From NCBI GenBank assembly GCA_029263945.1, contig JARIDM010000093.1, positions 1 through 17,527 of the forward strand: 17,527 bases of DNA, written 5' to 3'. The first letter of the stretch is position 1. Each line of letters opens with the position of its first letter. Positions 1-7,091 of the stretch are shown here, piece after piece. Source of the stretch: Sporosarcina sp. (GTDB lineage Bacteria; Bacillota; Bacilli; Bacillales_A; Planococcaceae). Below the pieces are notes generated by a model, which worked only from the letters and a program-made list of their open reading frames with translations, was not told the DNA's origin and did no database searches. Both the position numbers and the translations under genes were made by a program.

Positions 1-1
1 T

Positions 2-79
2 GATAAACCCCAACCAATGAAGTCTTTAATCGATCAAAAAATCAACCTGAAAGCAATTTCTGCGCTTTTAAAAAAATAG
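2..79 (+). CDS. C-terminal fragment of an unidentified protein
   Basis: An open frame runs in from the left edge and ends at a TAG at 77-79, giving 25 residues that finish in KAISALLKK. It is followed at once by a strong terminator whose left arm overlaps the stop codon, which supports a real gene end. The fragment is too short to identify. The lysine-rich, helical-looking end gives no functional clue. Confidence 0.45.
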   Translation, partial: DKPQPMKSLIDQKINLKAISALLKK

Positions 80-106
80 CCGACGCTGTGTCGGCTATTT
101 TTATTT
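75..106. terminator. Bidirectional rho-independent terminator
   Basis: Arms AATAGCCGAC (75-84) and GTCGGCTATT (90-99) pair perfectly around a 5-base loop. A T-rich tract follows on the plus strand and an A-run precedes it, so the hairpin can serve both the plus-strand gene ending at 79 and the minus-strand gene ending at 124. Confidence 0.85.
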
Positions 107-123
107 ACTATTTTAAACAACAT

Positions 124-684
124 CTAACCAAAAGGTAAGCTCGCAAGTACACCGTTATAAAGCTTAAGTAAGATATAGATGATAAATGAAATGAAGCTTC
201 CCCACATGATCACCTCAAAAATAATAAGGCCCATCGTGCTAAAAAAAGTCATAAACTTACTTAACTTGTAAATGACATAGACAAAATAGATCAGCGTTGT
301 CAATAAGAACAAAACCCCCAACAACTTAATGGAATGAATTCCACCTGCTGTCGCAATTGCACCTAAAAAATAGATCACATTTCCGCCTTTTGCTTCACTA
401 TATGACTTGCCTTCCACATCTTTTGAAAACAGCAACATCGCTGTATCATGAATCGTTTCTCCGATTAGCTTTAATGCAGAAAAAATCATAAAGAAAAAGA
501 GTGCATAAACGACTAATAAGAAAACACGTAACTGTACATCCGTTAAAAACTCACGCATCCCCCCGTAAAGTCCAATTTCTTTAAATAAGTCTAGCGAGAT
601 CCCCACTGTATAAACACCAAAAATTAAACTAAATAGTGTAATTGTAACAAACGGTAAATAACCATATATGTATGGATTCTTCAT
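124..684 (-). CDS. yufK: YufK-like (DUF5366) integral membrane protein
   Basis: A 186-residue, very hydrophobic protein with about four to five membrane segments, roughly at residues 8-30, 50-75, 100-118, 120-145 and 152-178. Its length and N-terminal pattern (MKNPYIYGYLPF, then an LDLFKEIGLYGGM stretch) resemble Bacillus YufK/DUF5366 proteins as I remember them; no function is established for that family. The start is supported by an AGGGGTG ribosome binding site just upstream on the minus strand (about 689-695). The gene converges on the bidirectional terminator at 75-106 and is divergent from the transporter gene starting near 778, so the two share an intergenic promoter region of about 90 bp. 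The membrane-protein call is certain; the family name is from memory. Confidence 0.7.
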   Translation of the reverse strand: MKNPYIYGYLPFVTITLFSLIFGVYTVGISLDLFKEIGLYGGMREFLTDVQLRVFLLVVYALFFFMIFSALKLIGETIHDTAMLLFSKDVEGKSYSEAKGGNVIYFLGAIATAGGIHSIKLLGVLFLLTTLIYFVYVIYKLSKFMTFFSTMGLIIFEVIMWGSFISFIIYILLKLYNGVLASLPFG

Positions 685-777
685 TTGACACCCCTAAATA
701 CATAATCTCTCTTACGTTTCAATACGATACTGCATACTTACTTTTTAGTAATACTTTTGCAAAGGAGAAACGTCTTG

Positions 778-1791
778 ATGATCGGGCTCATAGTTATCTT
801 AACCCTCGTTTTATTCCTACCTTTTTCAATAAAAATAGTAGAACGTAATTTAGAATTCTTTTTATTGTTGATGGGTATTTCTGCCACGTTGGTGGGTCAT
901 GTGTTAACGCAATCACTTTTAATAATAGCATTAAAAGATTCTGTTTACATTACACTTGCAGTTCTATTTGCAGGTCTAATCTTCCGTTGGTTTCAACGAC
1001 CAATCGAAAAAAGTATCTCACGCATGAGTCACTCAATGCCGCTTCCACTGTTTCTAGGCCTTGTTGTTATTATACTCGGCATTGTCTCAAGTGTCATCAC
1101 CGCAATTATTGCAGCGATTGTTCTTGTCACCATTACAAGTGTACTTAAATTAGATCGAGTAGCGGAAGTTCGCTTTGTGATTCTCGCTTGTTTTTCAATT
1201 GGTATGGGTGCAGCACTAACGCCGATTGGCGAACCCCTCTCGACCATTGCCACAAGTAAACTAAATGAACACTTCTTCTATCTTCTACAACTCATTGGTC
1301 CAACAGTCATTCCAAGCTTGGTTCTATTCGGCGTGTTAACAACCATTCTTGTTACACCAATTAAAAGCGGTCAATCCTTTCCTGTAAATCTTGAAAGAGA
1401 ATCTTATACGAATATTATCGTGCGGAGCGTTAAAATCTATGCTTTCGTTACAGCTTTAACATTACTCGGCGCTGGTTTTGAACCCTTTATTGAAAAATAC
1501 TTACTCGGTGTAAGTCCCCTCACCCTTTATTGGCTGAATATGATTTCAGCTGTGCTGGATAATGCCACATTGGCTGCCGCTGAAATGAGTCCACTGATGG
1601 ATAATCATACCATTAAAGCCATTTTACTCGGCCTTCTAATTAGCGGTGGCATGCTGATACCAGGGAACATACCAAATATCATTGCAGCAGGTAAATTAAA
1701 CATTTCTAGTTTAGAATGGGCGAAATTTGGAGTTCCCGTCGGTTTAGTCGTTATGTCTATTTATTTTATCGTTTTACGATTATTAGGGTGA
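778..1791 (+). CDS. DUF1646-family putative cation transporter
   Basis: A polytopic membrane protein of about 337 residues with 9-10 hydrophobic segments. Motifs of the ion-transporter (ArsB/NhaD-like) superfamily are visible: ALTPIGEP near residue 146-153, SAVLDNATLAAAEMSP near 257-272, and GNIPNIIAAGKL near 296-307. These are the re-entrant, Asn/Pro-rich half-repeats expected in DUF1646 predicted cation transporters. The substrate cannot be told from sequence. An open frame extends back to a TTG at 757, but the ribosome binding site AAAGGAG (761-767) lies inside that extension, so translation must begin at TTG 775 or, as chosen here, ATG 778. It is divergent from the YufK-like gene. No clear terminator follows it. 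Confidence 0.8.
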   Translation: MIGLIVILTLVLFLPFSIKIVERNLEFFLLLMGISATLVGHVLTQSLLIIALKDSVYITLAVLFAGLIFRWFQRPIEKSISRMSHSMPLPLFLGLVVIILGIVSSVITAIIAAIVLVTITSVLKLDRVAEVRFVILACFSIGMGAALTPIGEPLSTIATSKLNEHFFYLLQLIGPTVIPSLVLFGVLTTILVTPIKSGQSFPVNLERESYTNIIVRSVKIYAFVTALTLLGAGFEPFIEKYLLGVSPLTLYWLNMISAVLDNATLAAAEMSPLMDNHTIKAILLGLLISGGMLIPGNIPNIIAAGKLNISSLEWAKFGVPVGLVVMSIYFIVLRLLG

Positions 1792-1921
1792 GTTCGCCGA
1801 AATTAATAACCAATTGAAGTGAAAGCATTCCTGAACGAGATATTGCGTCGTTGGTGCAGAATATGGGTCTTTAAGAAATGAATTTTAATAAATAAATTTT
1901 TCAAAAAAGTGAAACTTTAGT

Positions 1922-1949
1922 TTGTTTATATCCGTAGTATTATTATAAG
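1922..1949 (+). promoter_or_regulatory. Putative sigma-A promoter for the 113-aa gene
   Basis: TTGTTT (1922-1927) and TATAAG (1944-1949) are separated by 16 bases and lie 21 bases upstream of the start at 1971. The match to the TTGACA/TATAAT consensus is moderate and the surroundings are AT-rich, so the call is tentative. Confidence 0.45.
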
Positions 1950-1970
1950 ACTTGAAAGGTGGCGTTTTTC

Positions 1971-2312
1971 ATGTATAAAGTGAACGGGATAGAAGCTTAT
2001 GAAGCACACAATCGAACTGAGTTATTAGCAGGGTTAGAAGCGAAATCTGAATACATCTTTATTAAAGGCGATTATTATAAAGAGGTCAGAGAGATTATGG
2101 ATACTCATCTTCCAGAGCACGAAAGTTTGGGCGTATCATTAGGCAGTGCAGGCTTGTTATCGATTCTTATTCATGCAATAGATACCATAAGAATTTCATT
2201 CAGTGATGCAGATAAAACAGACAAAAAGATTGAAAAAAAGCTAAATTTATTTAATGTTAAAGACATAACAGATGAGGGTTTATTATTAAGCTTAAAGCAG
2301 TTAGATTATTAG
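1971..2312 (+). CDS. Conserved-looking 113-aa protein of unknown function
   Basis: The predicted protein starts MYKVNGIEAYEAHNRTELL and ends LSLKQLDY. The N-terminal 45 residues are hydrophilic, with a KGDYYKEVREIMDTHLPE helix. A hydrophobic stretch follows near residues 55-75 (GVSLGSAGLLSILIHAIDTI) that could be one membrane helix, and then a charged tail (DKTDKKIEKKL). No signal peptide is seen. The start is ATG 1971, with AAAGGTGG (1955-1962) 8 bases upstream; a GTG at 1959 is in frame but lies inside that ribosome binding site. I do not recognise a named family with confidence. It stands alone, with non-coding sequence on both sides and no obvious terminator. Confidence 0.65.
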   Translation: MYKVNGIEAYEAHNRTELLAGLEAKSEYIFIKGDYYKEVREIMDTHLPEHESLGVSLGSAGLLSILIHAIDTIRISFSDADKTDKKIEKKLNLFNVKDITDEGLLLSLKQLDY

Positions 2313-2795
2313 TCCTCTAGGATTGGTCTCTTTAATTCAGGTGGGAAGTTTATAATGAAAAATAAATGGTTCTGTCTTTTGTTTTTCTGCTAACGAGCAA
2401 AGTTCAAACTGTTGCGTTACGTTACGTTACAGCGCAGGCGGTGACTTCGCTTGAGCCAAGTGAACAGCGAAGGGTTCCCTTTGCCGTATTTCTGTGGTTT
2501 TTCAGAAATTAAGGCAGCTTTAACTTTCCTTCGCTATGCTCTGACCAGGGTCTCAAGGCTTACGCTGATCCTCCGGGAGTCGACGTCTGCACTTCAAGCA
2601 ACCGAGTGTATTATTAAAAAAGCATCTTAAACAATAGGGCCATTTTCTTGAATAAATTCAATTGACTGAAACTTATACAGTACTCATTCGTATATAAATT
2701 AAGTGAGAACTGGGCATTGTGCCTAGATTGAACCCTTTTGCGAATCCAGTATTGTTAACGTAGGAAAAAAATATATAAAGGAAGGAGGGGAAACC
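2313..2795. other. Gene-free stretch with repeat debris
   Basis: No open frame with a ribosome binding site is seen here. It holds the degenerate repeat at about 2425-2602, a short GTTACGTTACGTTAC tandem near 2414-2428, and AT-rich sequence leading to the strong ribosome binding site of the next gene. I see no RNA gene. Confidence 0.5.
2425..2602 (-). repeat. Degenerate interspersed palindromic repeat, minus-strand copy
   Basis: Read on the minus strand from about 2602, this stretch contains GACTCCCGGAGGATCAGC followed by a GTAAGCC and CATAGCGAAGG pattern. It parallels the repeat at 7732-7857 (GGCGACTCTGGGAGGATCAGC) and the wider Bacillales element I know, in which GGCGACTC, GATCAGC, an AGCGAAG-like loop and CACCGCC/CGCC follow in order. 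The far end is diverged and carries an extra internal hairpin (around 2476-2513). Limits are approximate. This accounts for much of the gene-free stretch 2313-2795. Confidence 0.55.
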
Positions 2796-3071
2796 GTGAA
2801 AAAGCATATAGTCTTTATTGTTGGTTTTATATTACTTTCTTCACTGTTGATTCTCTCATTTCAAGTGTTGTCTGGGATCTTTCTAACTTCTACATACACT
2901 CCCGATGTTGGTGAAGCTTGGAAAACAAGTGCTAATCTATCCCAAGAGGTAGAAATTTTTTCAAGTGGTAACTCGTTCTTGATTACTTTTATAACAATTA
3001 GCTTGTCAGCTGTCGTTGCTTATTTTATATCACATAAATTTACAAAGCGTGTTTACAATGAAATGAGATAA
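2796..3071 (+). CDS. Small two-helix membrane protein, unknown function
   Basis: A 91-residue protein starting at GTG with an excellent ribosome binding site (AAGGAAGGAGGGG, 2778-2790) 5 bases upstream. Hydrophobic segments lie at about residues 5-30 and 62-80. They are separated by an outside-type loop (TSTYTPDVGEAWKTSANLSQ), and the protein ends in a basic tail (HKFTKRVYNEMR). This predicts a cytoplasmic N terminus, one external loop of about 30 residues and a cytoplasmic C terminus. It has no enzymatic motif and no recognised family. It sits alone within the repeat-rich island, and sequence resembling interspersed-repeat debris begins right after its stop codon. Confidence 0.65.
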   Translation: MKKHIVFIVGFILLSSLLILSFQVLSGIFLTSTYTPDVGEAWKTSANLSQEVEIFSSGNSFLITFITISLSAVVAYFISHKFTKRVYNEMR

Positions 3072-3173
3072 TCTTCTCTATTAGCGGGCAGTTGTTCAAC
3101 AACAGCTGTGCTTCAAACGGGTGCGTTTGTTGGAGATCAGACGTTATGTCAACTCATTTTGTATGGTATTGTT

Positions 3174-3338
3174 GTCACTTTAAGAGTTAATCTGCGCTTA
3201 TTTTAAGCGTTATTTTCACAACAAAATTTAAAATCCAACTTACAGTTTGGATCAGTGCTTTTATTGTTTAGAAAAGGCGTACTTTGGAGTGCAAAATAGC
3301 ACTTTAAACAGGTGCTATTTACAGATTAAAGTGTCACA
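3174..3338 (+). repeat. MITE-like 165-bp direct repeat, copy A
   Basis: This copy aligns along its whole length with 4886-5051, with about 18 mismatches and one 1-base gap by eye. The left end TGTCACTTTAA and the reverse complement of the right end (TGTGACACTTTAATC) form an imperfect terminal inverted repeat. Inside are two small palindromes: AATCCAACT...AGTTTGGAT and AGTGCAAAATAGCACT. It has no coding capacity, which together with the inverted ends is typical of a miniature inverted-repeat element. No convincing target duplication was seen. Confidence 0.75.
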
Positions 3339-3460
3339 TTGGGATTTATAAGTATTGGATTATTTGTAATGTATTTTGGTTTATGAATGTGAACTTGGTT
3401 AGAATTTATACTATTCCCTCTAATTTGAAAGAATACCAAGTAATGTTATTGTTAATTCAT

Positions 3461-3488
3461 ATTATCCTATTCTGTCAATTCGGATAAT
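3461..3488. promoter_or_regulatory. Inverted repeat upstream of the secreted-protein gene
   Basis: ATTATCC (3461-3467) and GGATAAT (3482-3488) form a perfect 7-base inverted repeat with a 14-base spacer, about 28 bases before the start codon. GATAAT at 3483-3488 also resembles a -10 element. The arrangement could be a promoter with an overlapping operator. Its function is inferred only from position. Confidence 0.35.
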
Positions 3489-3515
3489 AAATACAATTTT
3501 AGAGGGAGTAGTTAA

Positions 3516-4070
3516 ATGAAGAAATTGTTAAGTTTAATTTTGTTATCGGTTTTGTTTATCAGTTTGGCCCCAGTTAACACATTTGCAACAGAAAGTGTTG
3601 ATTATCTGAAAGAAGGTTCAGATTTAGTTATTACAGAAGAAAAAGAACCTTCAGTAGATGTAAGTACTTTGCCAAACGTTACATCGACTTTATTTGCACC
3701 AGAATCTTCTGAAGACATGATCCAAACTTATGGTTTAAGCTTTGCCACTGGAACGATCGCTTGCTATGTTATGGGAAGTGACGCTTTCTGTCCATGGACT
3801 ATTAAAGTGGGCGGAGATGTAATTGTATATAGTAATGTGACTGTATATCTTGAAAAAGATCATGGTTGGTTAAATGGTGGATGGAAACCGTACTCTACAT
3901 TCAAATTTAATTATCCTGTGAACAGAGCAACTTCGACTATTAACAATGAAGCATCTTTTAGATTGCCTGCTGGAAAATATAGAGTAAAGCTTGGCGGTAA
4001 CTTCACAACACTTAAAAATGGGGTTTATAGTGCAATTGCAAACGATCCAGCTAGGTTTGAAATTAAGTAA
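3516..4070 (+). CDS. Secreted 184-aa protein of unknown function
   Basis: A clear Sec signal peptide (MKK, a hydrophobic core at residues 4-18, cleavage likely after NTFA at residue 24) is followed by an acidic linker (residues 25-70) and a C-terminal domain from about 75. That domain is rich in Thr, Val, Tyr and Gly with alternating patterns (DVIVYSNVTVYLEKDHG, RLPAGKYRVKLGGNF), suggesting a beta-sandwich. Two cysteines (C83, C92) could form a disulphide. No transmembrane anchor, lipobox or LPXTG motif is present, so release from the cell is expected. The ribosome binding site is AGAGGGAG (about 3501-3508). The next gene starts 15 bases after the stop, and the pair shares a terminator. I do not recognise the family. 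A protein or surface ligand-binding role is possible but not shown. Confidence 0.7.
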   Translation: MKKLLSLILLSVLFISLAPVNTFATESVDYLKEGSDLVITEEKEPSVDVSTLPNVTSTLFAPESSEDMIQTYGLSFATGTIACYVMGSDAFCPWTIKVGGDVIVYSNVTVYLEKDHGWLNGGWKPYSTFKFNYPVNRATSTINNEASFRLPAGKYRVKLGGNFTTLKNGVYSAIANDPARFEIK

Positions 4071-4085
4071 AATGAGGAGTTAAAA

Positions 4086-4754
4086 ATGGACTGGTTAACA
4101 GAATGTGATGTGGATTTATCTACAGGAAGTCAAAAAGAAGGCATGGATATTAGGATACAAAAGATTGAAGGTACCGAAAAAGTTAACAAGTCGTACAATA
4201 TTTTAACTGAATTTTTTGTATCACTTACTGCGAAGGGTTCCAACTCTCTTACATCAATATTCCTAAACGAACCTAATATTCCACAAGTACTATTAGAGGC
4301 TGTAGTGAGTCATTTTGATGATAGAAAAATGGTGTTTGAAGACAATATTATAACTGAATTAATGTTAAGTCAACCTAAGACTAGTTCAATTGACTACATT
4401 ATGCATCGACCAGGGAATCCTGTCATTAAAAGTCTTTATGATATAAATACACCAATGAAAGAAACCAATGAATGGACTCCGCGAAAAGCCTTTAGAGTAA
4501 AATGTGATAAAATTGAAAGATATGATAATAAAGATTTCGATAATATCTTACCTTATTTAAAAGCTACGGATAATCAACCTTTTGTTTTTTTGAACATATA
4601 CGATTGGAGTTTAAGTGAATCTTTGAATGAGAATTTGGCGATTAGATATTTCTGTCACAAATGTAGTGAACTATACCTATGGATTGATCAAAATCAAAAA
4701 GTAACAAATATTCAACTTGAATTTGATAATGATAATGATAGTTTATTTCTATAA
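4086..4754 (+). CDS. Cytosolic 222-aa protein paired with the secreted protein
   Basis: It begins 15 bases after the secreted-protein stop, with ATGAGGAGTTAAAA as ribosome binding region. It has no signal peptide and no membrane helix. Composition is acidic, with a low-complexity tail (LEFDNDNDSLFL) and a CHKC pair at residues 190-193 that is too isolated to call a zinc site. A central stretch (KAFRVKCDKIERYDNKDF and PFVFLNIYDWSLSESL) looks like a folded alpha/beta domain. I recognise no family. Tight coupling to an exported protein is an arrangement seen for toxin/immunity or secretion-partner pairs, but nothing in the residues proves either. The gene ends just before its own terminator. Confidence 0.65.
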   Translation: MDWLTECDVDLSTGSQKEGMDIRIQKIEGTEKVNKSYNILTEFFVSLTAKGSNSLTSIFLNEPNIPQVLLEAVVSHFDDRKMVFEDNIITELMLSQPKTSSIDYIMHRPGNPVIKSLYDINTPMKETNEWTPRKAFRVKCDKIERYDNKDFDNILPYLKATDNQPFVFLNIYDWSLSESLNENLAIRYFCHKCSELYLWIDQNQKVTNIQLEFDNDNDSLFL

Positions 4755-4794
4755 CGAGTCACATGAGCATTAATAGTTGAAATTATATTAATAT

Positions 4795-4827
4795 AAATAG
4801 CCGGCATCATTGGGTACCGGCTATTTT
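4795..4827 (+). terminator. Rho-independent terminator of the two-gene cassette
   Basis: Arms AAATAGCCGG (4795-4804) and CCGGCTATTT (4817-4826) enclose a 12-base loop. T residues form the end of the right arm, but the downstream tract is short, so strength is moderate. It closes the 3516-4754 transcription unit. Confidence 0.7.
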
Positions 4828-4885
4828 CAATTATAAACCAAGGAGTAAATGGATCCAAATGGAACCCCTCTTTGATTAATACCGC

Positions 4886-5051
4886 TGTCACTTTAGGAAG
4901 TAATTTGCGCTTATTTTAATCGTTATTTTCACAACCAAATTTAAAATCCAACTTACAGTTTGGATAAGTACTCTTATTGTTTAGAAAAGACGTACTTTGA
5001 AGTGCAAAATAGCACTTCAAACGGTGCAATTTACCGATTAAAGAGACACTT
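4886..5051 (+). repeat. MITE-like 165-bp direct repeat, copy B
   Basis: Roughly 90% identical by eye to 3174-3338 and in the same orientation. Conserved blocks include TTTAAAATCCAACTTACAG and AGTGCAAAATAGCACTT. Terminal inverted repeats are more diverged than in copy A (right end GATTAAAGAGACACT). The two copies bracket the secreted-protein/partner cassette. This repeat and the terminator before it fill the gene-free stretch from 4755 to the intron. Confidence 0.75.
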
Positions 5052-5110
5052 TAGTGGACGTGTTGAGTGCCCTCAAATCTAACATAATGTAAATATGTTC
5101 GATTCGCGAA

Positions 5111-5145
5111 AAATCTCCCTTTTATTTAGAAAGGGAGATTTTTTT
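5111..5145. terminator. Rho-independent terminator, insertion target of the intron
   Basis: Perfect 12-base arms AAATCTCCCTTT (5111-5122) and AAAGGGAGATTT (5130-5141) enclose a 7-base loop, with a run of seven T residues on the plus strand and five on the minus strand. The group II intron begins 3 bases after the T-run. No gene ends just upstream on the plus strand. If the intron were removed, the minus-strand secreted-protein gene (7092-7520) would run straight into this hairpin, so it was probably that gene's terminator. Confidence 0.85.
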
Positions 5146-5666
5146 ATCGTGTGCCCGGCATGGGCTATAACTTGGTGGTGAAAGTCCACTACAGGCTTGG
5201 CAGTAGGAACTGTTAGCTTAAGGCAAGGGTGTCCATTGTGAAGTGGAATCTGAAGGAAGCCGGCGGCAAAATCCCGAACTGACGAACAGAAACTGTATAT
5301 AAGGCTGAATTGGAATGGACGAGTTTGCGATACAAGACGAAGTCCGATACTGCACAAGTTCCATACAGTAGATACAGCAGTTACATGGGAGGAAGGTTAT
5401 AGCTCTTACCCGGGGAGGTCTCACGAGGGTTATTCAATTAACAATCGACCTAGTGATAGTTCGATGAATCGTGAGAAGTCAGCAGAAGTCATAGTAGTTT
5501 CCTTACGGAAATGAAGGACTGAACAATCTTAAATCTTGGAAAACGAGGAGGTGTAGACATCACCGCCTAAACGCAGAAAACATCGTGGTATTTACCGAAA
5601 GATGGCTGCCTATAGAGAGATAGGTTGGAAACCGAAGGGTACATAGGAGTGCGTAGGGATGTCGAC

Positions 5667-6958
5667 ATGGATATGAAAGAACAAGATGGTATCAACTTAA
5701 TTGATAAAGTTATTGCAGATGAAAACCTTTGGCGTGCATATAAGAAAGTGAAAAGTAATAAAGGCGCTCCAGGAATTGATGGAATTACAGTACATCAACT
5801 AGAAGAACATATGAAGAAATACTTTCAGCCGCTTAAAAGGAAGTTGAGGGATGGTACCTACCAACCCCAACCAGTAAAACGTGTTGCCATACCGAAACCC
5901 GATGGGTCGAAAAGAAATTTGGGTATCCCAACTGTGTTAGATAGGGTCGTACAACAAGCTATCTTACAGATTATTGAGCCAATTATTGACCCTGAATTCT
6001 CGGAATATAGCTTTGGTTTTCGAAAAGGTAGAAGTGCTCATCAAGCCATAAAACTGGCAGAGCAATACTATCAAGAAGGGTATCGGGTCGTTGTAGATTG
6101 TGACCTTAAAAGTTATTTCGATACAATACATCATCAAAGGGTACATGCATACTTAGAGGAATTCATCCAAGATAAGATAATACTAAAATTAGTCTGGAAG
6201 TTTCTTCGAGCAGGTATTTTAGATAAAGATATTTATATCGAAACAATGGAAGGAGCACCGCAAGGTGGTCCATTATCTCCGATTCTAGCAAATGTCTATC
6301 TGAACAAACTAGATAGAGAACTAGAGAAAAGAGGACACCGTTTTATCCGGTACGCAGATGACTTCGTCATCTATGTTAAAAGTAAGCGTGCCGGAGAACG
6401 TGTAATGGAAAGCATCACCCTCTTCATTGAAGAAGATTTACAACTTTTTATCAATCAGAAAAAGAGTAAAGTCTGTGGTGCCACCTCAGCAACTTTCCTA
6501 GGGTTTAACATACAAAATCTTATGGGAAAGTTGGATGCCGACCTAGTAAGTCGGCAAAACAACGACTCAAGAACAAACTAAGGCAATTAACAATTCGAAA
6601 ACGACCAGGCACATTTTCAGAAATCATTCGAAAAATCAATGAGGTTACAGTCGGTTGGATTAACTATTATGGAGTAAGTAGAATGAAGAAATTCATTGTG
6701 GAAATTCAACAATGGTTAAACCATCGACTGCGGCAAATTGTTTGGAAAAGATGGAAGAAGATCCGCACAAGATACGTTAGGCTTCGTAAATATGGCATCG
6801 ATCATGAGGATGCCATGAGACTGGCAAATTCCCGAAAGGGATACTGGCGTATCTCAAAGACTCCGGCTTTTCATCGTGCAATAACGAAAGAAAAGCTCAT
6901 AAAGTGGGGACTAAAAGATATGTCCCTACTTTATGAGCGAAGATACTTAAAAGGTTGA
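5667..6958 (+). pseudogene. ltrA: Group II intron reverse transcriptase/maturase, frameshifted
   Basis: The first frame (start ATG 5667; an upstream in-frame start at 5625 is possible) encodes the reverse transcriptase domains: GAPGIDGIT, IPKPDGSKRNLGIPTVLDRVVQQA, YSFGFRKGRSAHQA, VVDCDLKSYFDTI, GAPQGGPLSPILANVYL, and the catalytic YADD around residues 229-232. This frame then stops at 6579-6581. The remaining protein continues in another frame: the sequence after about 6530 reads GCRPSKSAKQRLKNKLRQ, then a thumb/maturase (domain X) region with GWINYYGVSRMKK, and ends RYLKG at 6958. A single A missing from GGAAAG at 6525-6530 (expected GGAAAAG) explains the break. There is no C-terminal HNH endonuclease. 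Translation would lose the maturase domain, which splicing normally needs. Confidence 0.9.
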
Positions 6959-6990
6959 ACCGCCGTATACCGAACGGTATGTACGGTGGT
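6959..6990 (+). ncRNA. Group II intron domain V
   Basis: ACCGCCGTA and TACGGTGGT form the lower stem; ACCG and CGGT form the upper stem around a short AA loop. GTGAGAGG follows. This is the expected catalytic hairpin, placed immediately after the reverse transcriptase stop codon. Confidence 0.8.
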
Positions 6991-7000
6991 GTGAGAGGTC

Positions 7001-7035
7001 GGCTAATCAACTAATGATTAGCCTCCTACTCGATT
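7001..7035 (+). ncRNA. Group II intron domain VI and 3' splice end
   Basis: GGCTAATCA (7001-7009) pairs with TGATTAGCC (7015-7023), followed by TCCTACTCGATT at the intron-exon junction. The branch-point adenosine cannot be assigned from sequence alone. The 3' boundary is set by similarity to other introns ending in CTACTCGAT(T). Confidence 0.65.
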
Positions 7036-7091
7036 ACTGTAGGTGTCATAACTTAATCCATGATGCTACGTGTCTGAAATACAAGTAACTA

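Larger units (their letters stand above)
5149..7035 (+). mobile_element. Group II intron with broken reverse transcriptase
   Basis: A retroelement of about 1.89 kb. The 5' part (GTGTGCCCGGCATGGG onward, 5149 to about 5660) is non-coding, with blocks familiar from bacterial group II introns (GAAGGAAGCCGGCGGCAAA near 5251, and TTACCCGGGGAGGTCT near 5406). An intron-encoded protein frame follows. Just after its stop come a domain V hairpin and a domain VI stem, ending in CTACTCGATT. The insertion point directly downstream of a terminator, and a protein lacking an HNH endonuclease domain, fit class C introns, although the RNA class was not confirmed. The exact 3' end is uncertain by a few bases. 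Because the maturase is frameshifted, autonomous splicing and mobility are doubtful. Confidence 0.85.

Noticed and set aside
757..777. N-terminal extension of the DUF1646 transporter from TTG 757
   Set aside because: The ribosome binding site AAAGGAG (761-767) lies inside it, so the true start is 775 or 778.
5079..5424. Two minus-strand open frames (92 and 68 codons)
   Set aside because: They lie antisense to the structured 5' part of the group II intron, have no ribosome binding site, and have compositions unlike the neighbouring proteins.
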